Assembly: GCA_022702545.1 (NCBI GenBank)
Contig: JAHRBC010000001.1
Span: 7,068,001-7,132,000 of the forward strand
Length of the DNA stretch: 64,000 nucleotides
DNA from: Phycomyces nitens
Lineage: Eukaryota; Mucoromycota; Mucoromycetes; Mucorales; Phycomycetaceae
Direction: 5' to 3'
Both the position numbers and the translations under genes were made by a program. Under the pieces are notes generated by a model. That model saw only the letters and a program-made list of their open reading frames with translations. It was not told where the DNA came from and ran no database searches. Below are positions 1 to 10,903 of the stretch, piece after piece; the stretch's first letter is position 1; each line of letters opens with the position of its first letter.

Positions 1-586
1 TTTTGACCATGTCGGAAGAGAACACCAATTCTTGGTCCCTTTCATCATCTTCATTCTCGAGATACTTGACTTTTAATGGAAGATTGAGGGATCGCATGAC
101 AAGCTCTTTGGTGTCTTTGTCTGCGTTCTTTGCTGTAACATAGCCAAAGATTGCCAAGCGTTGTGTTTTTTCAAGGACATTCCTGAGCATTTCTTCAGAA
201 CTGTCATTTCCATCGACCATGACTTTAATGTCATCATAGATTTCTGTTGCGAGGCTGGCTGTTGTTCAAAGTTTGTCTGCATCCTTGTATTGGCCCTGTA
301 CAATGGTAAGGGCATCCACGTGCAACTTTTTAAGTTGTGGAGTGAAGATCTTGTTAATTGCTCCTCCTTTTGTCCAGCTTCCTCCTTCATATGTAAGGGA
401 GTCTTTCATGAGTCTGTGGACATTAGCATTGCGCCCTTTACGGGAAGTGTTGTCCATTTCGTCCAGGATCTCTTTTGGGAGGTCATAGACTGCGAATCGA
501 TCTCTTGAGCTGTCTTGGATCTTGAGCTTACGGGAAAGCTCAAGGAGTTCCACAATCTGTTCGCTGGTAAGGGCATTGACATTCAT
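1..586 (-). pseudogene. Unidentified protein gene with in-frame TGA, cut by the left window edge
   Basis: The minus strand has an ATG at 586-584. The frame stays open for 106 codons, meets a single TGA at 266-268, and then stays open in the same frame to the edge of the window. The downstream part (start TTASLATEIYDD) looks as protein-like as the upstream part: charged, helix-rich, no low complexity. I could not find a well-phased intron that removes the TGA; the nearest GT-AG pairs shift the frame. It may therefore be a recent pseudogene, a base error, or a recoded stop. I do not recognise the family. The helical, charged character and a segment ending RLAIFGYVTAKNAD vaguely resemble gag-like ORFs of tyrosine-recombinase retroelements, but that is only an impression. 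Confidence 0.5.
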
Positions 587-2364
587 TTAAAGTTGTCCAC
601 GTTGCGCGGCTTGGAAAGATGTAAAGAGTAGGGTATAACAAAAATTAACAATAAATAAAAGCGCGGCTCGGAGAGCCAATACCACATCTGAAGGAGTTGG
701 AGAGGAGGAGGCAACAACCATTGTGTTACAAAGAACACACAATTTTTTTTTGGGTGACCCAACCTATTTTCTTTACCTGTACTGAAAATATACCCCAGTT
801 GACACTTTTTTTTTCCTATTCAGGGACCGATTAATTTGTTCCAATATTAATTTAATCTTAACAATAAGCTCTATTGAATGCCTCTTTATTATCAAAAGCT
901 GGCGTTTTTTTTTTATCCAAGAGGTCTCCATTAAAGAGTTTCGAATTTCCATGTATGAAACTGGTCCGAATACCCGTGAATTGAGCAGTTTAAAAATACC
1001 AAACAGCCTAGCAAACTATTTTCGAATCTTGGTGGTAATTGGTGTGGTCATTGCTTTTTATATTCCCTTGAGTGCAGCCTAATAGAGTAATTCGATTTCG
1101 TAATGAGCAAGGTTAAAAGGCAATCTCAATACACACCCGAAAACAAGCCGGCTCTATAATCTCGTCTATATAAAAGAATATTGATCAATTGGTACCACAG
1201 ACTCCTAACATTTTCCAAGCATAAAGGAAAATAGAATATGTTTCATGTCAAGAACAGCCATGTAATTCATGGTCCAAAGATCCCAGGCATTTGTCAAGAA
1301 ATGAAAAATTTTTGGTCACTTTTTGATATTTCGTATCAAATGGCATCAACTGACGAATTATGCTCCTAGACGTACCCATATATTTAGCATGTAATGTGGC
1401 ATTCAAGGCAGCCAGACCTTTTTCATTGTGTGGGGATGCCTGTATCAATCTAATCATTTCTTCTTCTTTTTTTTTTTTTTTTTTTTTTTTTGGGGGGGGG
1501 AGGGGGAAATACTATATTTCCCTTGTCAGTTGAATGATAACAATAAAACATTTGGTACAAAGAGGACTTTTTTACAATTCTTGGCATACGAAACATATTA
1601 CAGGATCTACTGCTAACAATACACCTTCCAAGTCATATCAGTTGTTGCGCAGTAAATGGCCCAAACACAAACACTTATTGGAAACCCCGATCAAGACCAG
1701 GCCATGGCATCAAGGAACTTGGGTCTTGGTGGTTCAAAGTCTTGTTGAGACAGTTATCAATTATCCTCTTGAAGATAGCTTTATTACCTATCCAACAGCC
1801 AGATAAAATCTTCCGGAAAGAATAATGACTGTGTTTATAAAGAAGATTGGTTTAGATTTCTGAAATAGAATATGGATATCTAGAGGTTCTTTAATATACA
1901 ATTAGCCAAGAGCCCAAAATTAATAATCTAGATTCTAATAATATAAATAGTCTTGGAGAAGCAAGAGATTGTCACCTTTCTTTTTTCTGCTACAATAAGA
2001 GAACTTGTACATTAATGGCAATTTTGTACTAGTCCCAGTCAGCTATTGAGCCACACCGCGCCACAATCTTTTATAACAAAGTCATTTACACACAATTACT
2101 ACTACGATTCTTATTGACTTTAGACCAGACAAGTCTTGCCACGCTTCAATGCTCCTCAGCGTCGCACACGTGATCCTCTTCTTTATAATACAAACCCCGA
2201 ATAGGAAGTCTTAAAGGATACACCACACTCTCCTTTTACCTTCATCTTGATTCAGCTCCTACGTGCTTGGTGAGTTTGTCAATCCAGATTTATAAAAAGG
2301 TCTTTTTCCTAAACAAGTCTACTGTATTCTTGGCTGAACGACAGGTTACATTCTAGATTACAAG
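587..2364. other. Intergenic, AT-rich; mixed homopolymer tract
   Basis: No convincing gene. Small open frames at 1248-1457 (minus, 69 codons) and 1534-1806 (plus) have no family resemblance I recognise and may be fragments of decayed elements. A run of more than 20 T is followed directly by a run of G at about 1467-1501. A probable 5'-UTR intron of the next gene lies at the end of the gap. Confidence 0.6.
2270..2344 (+). other. Probable 5'-UTR intron of OST4
   Basis: A GTGAGT donor at 2270 and a CAG acceptor ending at 2344 flank a 75-bp pyrimidine-containing stretch with a possible branch sequence (GGCTGAACG) just before the acceptor. The OST4 start codon lies 20 bp downstream. Inferred from splice consensus only. 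Confidence 0.4.
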
Positions 2365-2475
2365 ATGATTACCGACAACCAGCTTGCATTGATTGCCAAT
2401 TCACTAGGTGTGATGACCATGCTCCTTATTGTCGTTTACCATTATGTCTCTGTCAACGATGTCAAAAAGAATTAA
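2365..2475 (+). CDS. OST4: Oligosaccharyltransferase subunit OST4 (36 aa)
   Basis: A 36-residue protein beginning [15 protein letters not shown] and ending NDVKKN. It is almost entirely one membrane helix with the Ost4 pattern: an acidic N-terminus MI(S/T)D-x-Q-L, a hydrophobic core with a Met-rich centre ([14 protein letters not shown]), and a short lysine tail. Ost4 is the mini-subunit that holds Ost3/Ost6 to Stt3 in the ER-membrane complex that N-glycosylates proteins; the yeast protein is also 36 residues. The gene has no intron in its coding part. It is easily missed because it is below usual length limits. Identity rests on length, start motif and helix composition, which together are distinctive. 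Confidence 0.9.
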   Translation: MITDNQLALIANSLGVMTMLLIVVYHYVSVNDVKKN

Positions 2476-2643
2476 GGAACAACTGTAGCCAAGAACCAAT
2501 AAATACAAATAATCCTAAAGACGCGCCACTTGGTCTCTTTATGCACAAAATACCAACATTTATACATGCATACATAAATCAGTTTAATAAAATGGGATAA
2601 TGATAGACAAGGTACTATATCAAATTATGACTCGCGAGGGTTT

Positions 2644-3242
2644 TTAAAGTAGTTTTTTTTTGTGGATAAGCAATGGACGTAGAATGTATACATAGATGCT
2701 CCGAGCTCCCTAACCGTTGATCTATTAGTTGCATTTTAACCAACTTTTGAGTACCTTACTTTCAACGGTGGCAGTACCATGTATACAATCAGCAGAGCTT
2801 TAAAGAGAAAATACCCAGGAAAGTAGTATAGGATTACATCAGAAAAGAATTCAGGTATTTGTAAAAAGGTAAATATGATCCAATAGGCAATCCATTGTGT
2901 CTTTTCAAAATAATCTGCAGACTCGAGAGCCTTGACCTGTACAGTTTGTAAGATATTTTGAATTCAATCAAAAGAAACCCGTTGGCTTACAGAAGCATAT
3001 GCTGTATATCAAAAAAAAAGAAACGCGTATGTTTAGTAATATATATATATATAACAATAGACATTACCAGGATAGCACCATCCCAAGATACCAGTAATAA
3101 GACTTCCGGCTATATTAAAATACAGTAGATGTGTAAAGGTGAATACTACACATAGGATCACTGGTATCTTTGAGCGTGGTGATTCTCGAAATAGACCGTA
3201 ACTAGAGATGGCCTTGTCAAATTCAGTATAATACGAGCTCAT
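2644..3242 (-). CDS. YOP1: YOP1/REEP5-type ER-shaping protein (TB2/DP1/HVA22 family), 142 aa, 4 exons
   Basis: Exons on the minus strand: 3242-3068, 3001-2991, 2936-2760 and 2709-2644. Joined they give 142 residues. The protein has the TB2/DP1/HVA22 order: hydrophobic hairpin (residues about 25-57), the family motif YPAYAS followed by VKALES, a second hairpin around residues 75-115 containing QIPEFFSD and YYFPGYFLFK, and the terminal signature GARSIYVYILRP. Exon 2 is only 11 bp and encodes the heart of YPAYAS, so the splice is strongly supported. Family members are inserted in tubular ER as wedge-like hairpins and bend the membrane with reticulons. The protein is shorter than yeast Yop1 (180 aa), mostly at the termini. 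It could equally be called a REEP5/6 homologue. Confidence 0.9.
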
Positions 3243-4698
3243 TGATGAGAAGTATACAAGAAGAACAGTGGGCTCTATACAAAGTCTGATACCAGTTGAA
3301 ATATACTAGTTTGAGCACCGCATTGATCTTTCGTCATAAATATTCATATATTGTTTGTATGAAGCTTATTTGGGTCCAGGTTTATTATAATGTTTGTTAC
3401 CTTGGATTGAACGAAAACGTACACTATTTACTCTGGGTTTTATGAATAGGTATAAAGTATAAAATAGACAGCAATTTATCCAAGGATGTCTGGATTGTCA
3501 TCCTCTTGATAAAGGCAATAAAATATGAGATTAACCCAAGGCTTCTGTTAAGTATTGTTGTGGAGAGGGTTTCCAAGCATAGATGATAAATTTAAGATAA
3601 ATAATGTGAATAAGTGGAAAGGATCATTATCAAAACTATGGGAGGTTGCTCGTTTCCTTTAATACCTTGTGGAAAGGCAAGTAAGGTGTTTTATACATTA
3701 TAGGGTATTAATATGTAAATATTGTGGGATCTACACTAGAATAAAATAAAATGTAACCTCTAAAACCAAGCTTCCTGTTTTTTTTTTGCCGATAAATGAC
3801 AAGTTAACTCCTTCACACCATCATAATAATAACTCGCCATTAAGAGTGCCCTTGAATAATACTAAATTATCAAATTTGAAAGAGTTTTTTAAATAACTTT
3901 ATAATGAAATATGAAACCTAGTACTTTATTGACTAAATTATCAGCTTTGACTTGAATGGTTGACAGCACTGCTTTCTCTTTTTTACCTTGTTTCCGGTAA
4001 ACTTTTTCTCGTTATAATGTAATTTTACTAGAATATTTGCAACCTTTAAAATTCTAAAGATGTGAACAAGTATTCACTCATTCTGTTGGGTTAAAAATAT
4101 AAAGATATAAATATGTAAATTTCAAGGATTCTCATGCTGGAGATTTTATTTATCTGGCAATTTGGTCAAATATCAGGAGCAGTGTCTTTTATAGTTGTCA
4201 ACTATCTTTGTTTGTCTAAATACTTCCATGATATTCACTATAATAGTCTCCTTTTTTATGATATTGATCATTATTATCTCTGCAAAGTCTATAGTTATAA
4301 AACATTTGATTTTGGAATTTACTTTTAGATCTTTATTCCTCAATTCACAAATATTACTTTCAAGTTGAATCATTGAATGCTATTTCTATAGCATATATGG
4401 TACAATAGAGTCAAATATAAACTCTGCAACTATGTTTTCAATTACTCTTTGTTAAGGATCATAAAAAAATAATATTATGAATATTTATATACTAAATTAC
4501 AAACCTTTAAAAAATCAGGTTTTGTAAAAATATTCCTAAAGTTACATAAACATATGCTCCGGTCCTTGTCCGGCACCGGACTAAGAGAAAACAAGACCAA
4601 TACGTCACGTTTCGACAAGATATGCCGGACAGGCCCGGACCGGACTTACATTTTACTTTTTTGGAACTTAATTATTTTTACAATCACCCCGAATATCT
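3243..4698. other. Intergenic, AT-rich; GC-rich inverted repeat near its right end
   Basis: No gene seen. Open frames at 4134-4373 have no protein-like composition. The only unusual structure is a GC-rich CCGG-bearing inverted repeat at about 4557-4648, reported separately. Confidence 0.6.
4557..4648. repeat. GC-rich imperfect inverted repeat upstream of tRNA-Asn
   Basis: The segment starts CTCCGGTCCTTGTCCGGC and ends with GCCGGACAGGCCCGGACCGG, which is nearly its reverse complement. The two arms are separated by about 50 bp. It stands out in a region that is otherwise more than 70% A+T and ends about 50 bp before the tRNA gene. Function unknown. Confidence 0.6.
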
Positions 4699-4771
4699 GC
4701 TTCCGTGGCGCAATTGGCAGCGCGTCTGACTGTTAATCAGGAGGTTGGTGGTTCGAGCCCACCCGGGAGCG
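4699..4771 (+). tRNA. tRNA-Asn (anticodon GTT)
   Basis: A full cloverleaf can be drawn. The 7-bp acceptor stem is GCTTCCG with CGGGAGC (one G-U) and a G discriminator at 4771. The D stem is GCGC/GCGC. The anticodon stem is TCTGA/TCAGG around the loop CTGTTAA. The variable region is short, and the T stem GGTGG/CCACC carries the loop TTCGAGC. There is no intron, and CCA is not encoded, as expected in a eukaryote. A T-rich stretch with TTTT at about 4777-4780 can end RNA polymerase III transcription. Confidence 0.93.
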
Positions 4772-6491
4772 TGATTCTTTTGCTGTTTGTTTGTTTTTCT
4801 TTTTTGCTGAATTTTTAAAAATTTGAAAATGGCTAAATGCAGCATTTTACAAAGTTTTGCAACAGATCGCCATCAGCCGGAAAGTTCAGGGGTAGATAGG
4901 GATATAAATAATTTAATGGGTTCTATTTTTTTCCCACAAATTGTTGTAATATGCATAAAGATTTTACAAGTAAAATTATTCAAACCGATTGTTTTGTATA
5001 AAGACAATAAGAATTATGTTGGTTTCAAAAAAAAAAAACCGAGATCAAGCGGTATGACACCGAGGATATGTGCTAAAACCATTATCAATTGAGATACCTG
5101 CGTTTTTTGCATCTTTATTTGCAATGTCGACTTTGTCAACTTGTTTGTCAGCTTTTAATTTGATTTTTTTTTTGTTTTGATAGTAAAATAAAGTCTATCC
5201 CCTTGTCAAGAGCAACAATATATCAAATGCTGTTATATTGAATTATATAATCCCAAGCTACATTTTATATATCACGTCCATACTTTCTTATCAACAATCG
5301 ACCACATTTTCTTATATATTTGTTTGAAAAAATAAAGTCAAGTTTTTTTTTTAACTCTTTCGATCTCGAAACAAAATATTTACAAAAAAATCATAATCCA
5401 ATAGATTTGTCTTTATTGGGTTGCTTTAAAGGAAAATATAGGAATTTAAAAAGCATTACTACTAAAAATATGCTCCATATGTGATGGTACTAGTATTATT
5501 CAGTGCATTGCTTAATAATGCCATCTAGAATAGTATTCTAAAAAAAAGTATTAAAAATAGCTCTGCAGAATATATGTATAAAGACTACCTTTGTGTTATT
5601 TCAAGAAATAAAATAAAAATAGATGGACACAGATGGATAGCAAGAAGAAGGCTTGGTACTAAACTTTCCCGACAATTTTAATATCCAAGATAATAATCAT
5701 ATTAGCTACCATTCTGTAGATGAATAAAGACAGAGCAATTTACAAAGGTCTTTGAGGCTTGTATTCAAATCAAAGAAAGTTTACCCTCAATTGTAGTATA
5801 TAAATGATTGAATCTTGAAACAAAAATCAATGGACCAAGGGTTATCATTCAAACCATAAATAATTTCTGGGATGCATAATAAAGTTCAAGTGGGCGTTTA
5901 GATTACTTTATTTCTGGCGGTCAATTTATAAGAATAGCCAGGTTGAAATTGGTGCCAAAAATACCTCAGTGCATAAAGCCAATTGTTTACAAATATAATG
6001 ATGACAATAAACCTGTACTTGATTTTGCCTAGACAATCAGAATATCCAGTATCTTTTGTCATCTATTTGTTTTCACGGGCCAAACTTTTGTTTTTGCAGG
6101 CGTTTTTTTTGGGGGGGTTTCCAAAATATATTTTGACTGGAGCAAAACAACTCTTGTTGTTATTGTTATTGTTTTGTAAATATTTAGAAAACTTGGTGTA
6201 AAAGATGCATTAATTTTAACAAGGATCTTGAGAATTTTTTTTTGATTTTGATTTGTTTTTGAGAATGCAGGCAAGATCTATTAAGCACGTTATTTTTCAT
6301 TTCCACTTGCATACACCCACCCCCTTGCTTATTCAGCAGTAGCAAGACCCAAGAAGATATCATAGCTGTCATAAGCAATTTATTTGTTTTTGGAAAGTTT
6401 GTAAAAGAATTCAGAATAATTTTCAATACATTCCTATAAAGTACAACGCAAGTAGAAACACTACCCAGAAAGAAGAGAAAGAATGGGCTAC
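4772..6491. other. Intergenic, AT-rich, no gene recognised
   Basis: Only short frames with biased Lys/Asn/Phe composition, plus homopolymer A and T tracts. Nothing supported. Confidence 0.6.
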
Positions 6492-7561
6492 TTAGGCGTT
6501 AATGACAGTGCCACCGTTGGGGTGGATGACTTGGCCAGTAATGAACGAAGCAGAATCAGAAGCAAGGAAGACGAATGCAGCAGCAACCTCAGCAGGCTGG
6601 GCAGGACGCTTGAAAGGAGGGAAGGATCCAAAGTTCTTGATTTCTTCTTGAGAAAAGGTGTTGGCAATCAAGGGAGTCCAGACAGGACCAGGTGCAACAG
6701 CATTGACGCGAATGCGACGAGGGGCAAGCTGCTGGGAGAGTGCACGAGTGAAGGATACAATGGCACCCTTTGTGGCCGAGTAGTCAACCAAGACATCCAT
6801 TCCACGGTAAGCAGCGATAGAAGCAGTGTTGAGGACAACGCCACCAGCAACAAGGTGGTTACACACAAGCTTGGTCATAAAGATGGGGCCAAACACTTTA
6901 TAGAAGAAGAAAAAAAGCAAGACGTATAAGAAAAAAGAAAAAGATAGCCGAATCAATGAGTCTTTCTTACCATTAGTGCGGAAGGTTCTTTCAACGGTGC
7001 TGGCTACCAAGTCCTCCACACGAATAACCTTGTGCTGTTCAGCGGCATTGTTGACAAGGATGTCAATACGTCCAAAGGCAGCCAAATGAGAGTCAAGGAT
7101 TTCCTGGCAGTTCTTCTCATAACCAACATCGCGTGCAATGAGGTTGATGACACACTTGGATTGGGCCTCAATGGTGTTCTTGGTGTACATGGCATCTGCA
7201 TCCTCCTCTTCATCACGGTAAACAATAGTAATGCCTGCAACACCCTCGAGTGCGTAAAGGGTGGCGATGGATCTGCCAATACCGCTGTCGGCACCTTTTT
7301 TTTTTTGAAATGTGTGAGTGGATGTCTTGATGGTTAAAGTAACTTACCAGTGATCAACGCGTATTTTCCTTCGAGCTTTCCACTTCCAACATAGGGCTTA
7401 AAGCAAGGCTTTCCTTCAGCATCAAAAGATGGCAGATTCTGGACAACTGGTGCAGGCTTGAGGATGGAAGCAATACCAGACTTCTCATAGACCAAGTTCT
7501 GACGAATCTGATTGAATTCGTAGACATCGTTGGGAAGTTCATCGTCAAAGCCAAGAGTCAT
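6492..7561 (-). CDS. Short-chain dehydrogenase/reductase (classical SDR with N-terminal extension), 313 aa
   Basis: Exons: 7561-7348, 7294-6971 and 6895-6492 (minus). The product has an N-terminal extension of about 55 residues (proline-rich, containing KPYVGSGKLEGKYALITG). A Rossmann fold follows with GADSGIGRS for NAD(P) binding, the NNAAEQ motif, Ser in NTASIAAYRG and the catalytic YSATKGA (YxxxK). The C-terminus GQVIHPNGG is also typical. The extension and the EEE-rich loop after the second strand match the bacterial and fungal YghA/YhxC/GSP39 group of SDRs, some of which respond to stress. The substrate cannot be read from the sequence. All catalytic residues are present, so it should be active and cytosolic. 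A TATA-like sequence lies about 70-80 bp upstream. Confidence 0.93.
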
Positions 7562-7629
7562 TTTTGTTTAAAAGTTTAGAAGTATAGAGAAGAGATGTGT
7601 ATAGATGTTATGTATTTGGTCTGAATGTC

Positions 7630-7643
7630 TTCATATTTATATT
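7630..7643 (-). promoter_or_regulatory. TATA-like element of the SDR gene
   Basis: The minus strand reads GAATATAAATATG about 70-80 bp upstream of the SDR start codon. Position and sequence fit a TATA box; no other evidence. Confidence 0.35.
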
Positions 7644-7763
7644 CAATTATTTGAGGCCATTATTGTCATAAGACAGTCCCTGGGCTGATTGGGCTGTAAA
7701 GGCTTTCCCAAAGAGAGAATGATAAAGACGATAAAAATACATTATATGACACCCAATCTATGG

Positions 7764-8574
7764 TCATCTGTGGCTCTCAGTATGTTCGGCATGTTTCCTT
7801 TCAAAGTTAGCAACCAGGTATTGCTCAATATCTAACACATACGATTTTACCGATTGGTCAGAAAGAAGTGTTTATGTATACAGAAAAGGGGCTATAGGTT
7901 TGTTTGTATATTGTTTGCTCAGTACCTGCGCATTGCATATCACTCGTGAGTATCAGCATTCCCTTGGTGAGTGTAACTGGCAGACTGGATTCTGGTGAGA
8001 CGATCAATACGGGTATCTTTCCCCACCAAATCTCAGGTTTAAGCTGAGGAAGAAATTCACATAGTCGCTCAGCCATCTTATTTTTATCCACAGATGGACC
8101 CATCATCAAAAGACGATTTTCCAAGACAGTTTGTGGTGTCCATTGGTTGCGATACGCGTCTTGACCCTTGTAGAGTGCCTCTGCAAACTCTTGCTTCAAT
8201 GACCTTTGCATACGTGCAGGCCGAGTTCCATTCGACTGTGACACCATGGATCTTACGGTGTCTATATCACAAGTTTTTATAGAAATATCGAGTTCTTTGC
8301 ACAGATTTAGAAACGATTGCAGAGTGGCCCATTCAGAATTCGGCTGGCTAAAGATTCCCTCGACCTGTTTTTGACTTGATTTGTCATAAAACGTTAGCCG
8401 AGTCTTTTGTTTGATGATAGGCGGGCTCTTTTTGAGAAGAGGTCCAAGCAGTGTGTAGAGCTGTTGAAGCGACTCCTCATTAGAGCGTTTTCTTGCAATG
8501 TCATGCCCAAAGAAGTCTGGGTGAGTCCTCAAAACAAACTTTTTCAAATAGGGCTTCACCAGTGAGCTTGCCAT
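7764..8574 (-). CDS. TCAIM-like protein (DUF4460/DUF4461), J-domain-related N-terminus, 238 aa
   Basis: Exons: 8574-7926 and 7831-7764 (minus). The N-terminal segment KPYLKKFVLRTHPDFFGHD, followed by an Asn-Glu-x-Ser-Leu segment, matches the DUF4460 domain of animal T-cell activation inhibitor, mitochondrial (TCAIM), which is a degenerate J-domain with HPD retained. The middle and C-terminal parts correspond to DUF4461. The last exon adds DIEQYLVANFERKHAEH; without this splice the frame would end in unrelated sequence. The upstream in-frame extension to 8601 would begin with TTG, so the ATG at 8574-8572 is preferred. The function in fungi is unknown; mitochondrial location is inferred from the animal family only. 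Confidence 0.75.
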
Positions 8575-9173
8575 AGTAAAAGTAAATAAAGCTGATTCCA
8601 AAACACCAAGAGGCAGTCCTCAATTCGGTCTCTTGTGACGGTCTGGCAATATTTAGACAGCCGTCAGGATCCACTTTTTATATTATATATTATTATGAAT
8701 TTTTAAAAAGATATGATATTCTGGCTGCCTTGATCATAAATCCTGCTGGTTTCTTGACATTATTACCTCCTCCTAAAAGAGCCTGCCTGGTGTGCACGTC
8801 CCCAAAGCCTATTCATACCCATGATGAATTCTACATAATAGAATGGACTCGACAAGTGGATCCTCATTACACTTTCCAGCTGAAAATATCCATTATTAAA
8901 TTAAATACCAGCCATGTCTAGCATGATTTTCGCAGCCTCACAAGTATTTGTATATACTGATATATTTTTAATCAAAATATAGTTTACGAAGCCTGGCTGT
9001 AAATCTATAATTAGCCAGTAGCGTATTCAATGAGGCTGGCCATATGTATTCTGTTTAATTACAAAGACTATTATTATTAATAATAGTAATAATATCATAA
9101 GCATCAAATTTGAACCACCTGGCCTTTTGACCCAATAGTCTTGGCCATTGACTAGCAAGTAAAGAGCGCAAAA
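8575..9173. other. Intergenic, no gene recognised
   Basis: AT-rich sequence including short TAA/ATT repeats near 9070. Nothing else seen. Confidence 0.55.
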
Positions 9174-9362
9174 TCAAGACTGATTCTCGGGGATAAGACT
9201 TGGGTCAGAAATATCATCACAATTGGACCATGATGGCAAGGGTAGTTGTTTAGCTGTGATTTTATGGGCAAAATAACGCTCAAACATATGCGTCATCCAC
9301 AGAAACACACAAAAAAGCATCATAACCACCAAGACATTCAGAAAAGTAGAGACTTTGTACAT
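9174..9362 (-). CDS. Possible small single-pass membrane protein, 62 aa
   Basis: From ATG 9362-9360 the frame encodes 62 residues. A clear membrane segment (about residues 6-22, FLNVLVVMMLFCVFLWM) is followed by a basic and then acidic tail ending IPENQS. The frame can be extended upstream only to a GTG inside the start of the divergent RING gene, through a low-complexity lysine/glutamate stretch, so I chose the first ATG before the helix. No family recognised; could be a missed terminal exon or spurious. Confidence 0.35.
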   Translation of the reverse strand: MYKVSTFLNVLVVMMLFCVFLWMTHMFERYFAHKITAKQLPLPSWSNCDDISDPSLIPENQS

Positions 9363-9459
9363 GTAATTGCAAAGTCTCTTTTCGCTCTTACTTTTTTTTT
9401 TATCTCCCTCTCCCTCTATCTCTTTCTCTCTTTCTCTCTTGATCTGAAATAGCAAATCA

Positions 9460-10903
9460 ATGCCTCCATCCACATCTGATCACGGGACACTCCGAATCCT
9501 TGTGCTATGGCTTGTATTACCTTGTGTACTGATGCAGAGTCTTAATAATCCCACATTCTGGCAACAGCCAATACTTTATAATATATCTGATGCCAATGAC
9601 ACCGGAAAGATTGTCGAAAAGGAATCCCTGGTTGCAAAATCAAATGACTTTCAAGTACTCTATCCCGGGAATGATCCCCATTCACCTCTAATGGTAACAA
9701 GGGCTTATAATTCACACTTGATCCTGACATGATTGTTGTAGAATCAACGGATCTTATTCGATTTCTCTTTTTCTTGCTTATCCACCAATGACTCTTTTGA
9801 TTCGCTCCAAAATCTAAACAACAACACACTCACAATTCCACCAATCAGAACTGTGCCAAAGATTGCAATGATCCAACGTGGCCATTGTAATTGGAGCGAG
9901 AAACTCTCTGTCTTGCAAAGAATTTCTGACAGCAATAATTTAAATATTCAAGCCATAATCATATGCGATAATAACACCTACGACGGAACGGCAACCTATG
10001 TTTTACATGAAAACGATAAATATACACCAGAAGAGACTCCAAAACCCCTGCCATCCGAGCGTACTATAGACAAAATGGCCGACAACAACCTCAGAGAGAG
10101 AGAGCTAATCATGCCAGTTTACTTTGTTCCAAACAAGTATGGAGTGGACATGAAGTCTTATATTGATTTCCTTAATTCAAATAATACAAAAGACGTCCGA
10201 AAGTTTGTTCAGATCACTGCCTTTTTTTCTCCTATTCCATGGACAACCGACCGCAGTGCTTCTAATAACTTTGGAACCACACTCTTGAGCACCCATGGAT
10301 ACTTGGCTTATATTGTAGCCTTGGCATCTGCCTTTTTTATAGGTAAGATCTCTTTGCAAGTGAATTTATTTTTTAGCAGTACCAACCACCATTGTTTGTT
10401 CTCTAGGCATCGTAGTCTTACGCTGGTGGAAATTCAGAAAATTTCGAAATAGAGACCAAACTTCGCCTCCAAACGATTCTACAATTGAGTACAGAAACCA
10501 AGTCCAGAGCAGACAAGAAACCCACCCATTGCCTGTTGATCTCGTCAATGAATTGCCTGTGAAAGAGTATACGCCTGGGATTGTCAAGAATACCAATTGT
10601 GCCATCTGCCTCGAGGACTTTGAGGAAACCAAGCATGAGATCCGTGTGTTGCCCTGTCATCATGGCTTTTGTGTACTGTGTATTGGTAATGATCATTTGG
10701 GATTTGACACCTTCTTTGGCTAACTAGGATGTTTAGATCAATGGCTCACTCAAAAATCAACCTTTTGTCCAATCTGTAAATGGGATTGTCTACCACCCAA
10801 TCGTAGATCTGAGCAACCCGAGGCTGACATTGGGACCACAGGTATTCTTCAGAATGCCCTGACTCTGGAGACAATAGAAATGCAGGCCATTAACAGGGCA
10901 TGA
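9460..10903 (+). CDS. PA-TM-RING E3 ubiquitin ligase (RNF13/GRAIL-type), 426 aa
   Basis: Exons: 9460-9693, 9742-10342, 10407-10685 and 10737-10903. The architecture is clear. A signal peptide (LRILVLWLVLPCVLM) is followed by a protease-associated domain with the typical IAMIQRGHCNWSEK motif and N-glycosylation sites. One membrane helix (YLAYIVALASAFFIG) precedes a RING finger near residues 345-390 (CAICLEDF...LPCHHGFCVLCI...CPICKW), which is C3HC4. At the last intron two acceptors are possible. The distal one (10736) restores the canonical Cys-Ile-Asp-Gln-Trp-Leu spacing and gives a 51-bp intron, so I chose it. Such proteins sit in endosomal, vacuolar or secretory membranes and ubiquitinate membrane cargo. 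Confidence 0.9.

Noticed and set aside
8575..8601. N-terminal extension of the TCAIM-like gene
   Set aside because: It would begin with TTG; the first ATG is at 8574.
9363..9473. Longer version of the small membrane protein
   Set aside because: It would begin with GTG, overlap the start of the divergent RING gene and consist of a low-complexity Lys/Glu stretch.
10686..10727. Proximal acceptor for the last intron of the RING gene
   Set aside because: It leaves a 42-bp intron and inserts three residues between the sixth Cys and the conserved Trp-Leu of the RING; the acceptor at 10736 gives canonical spacing.
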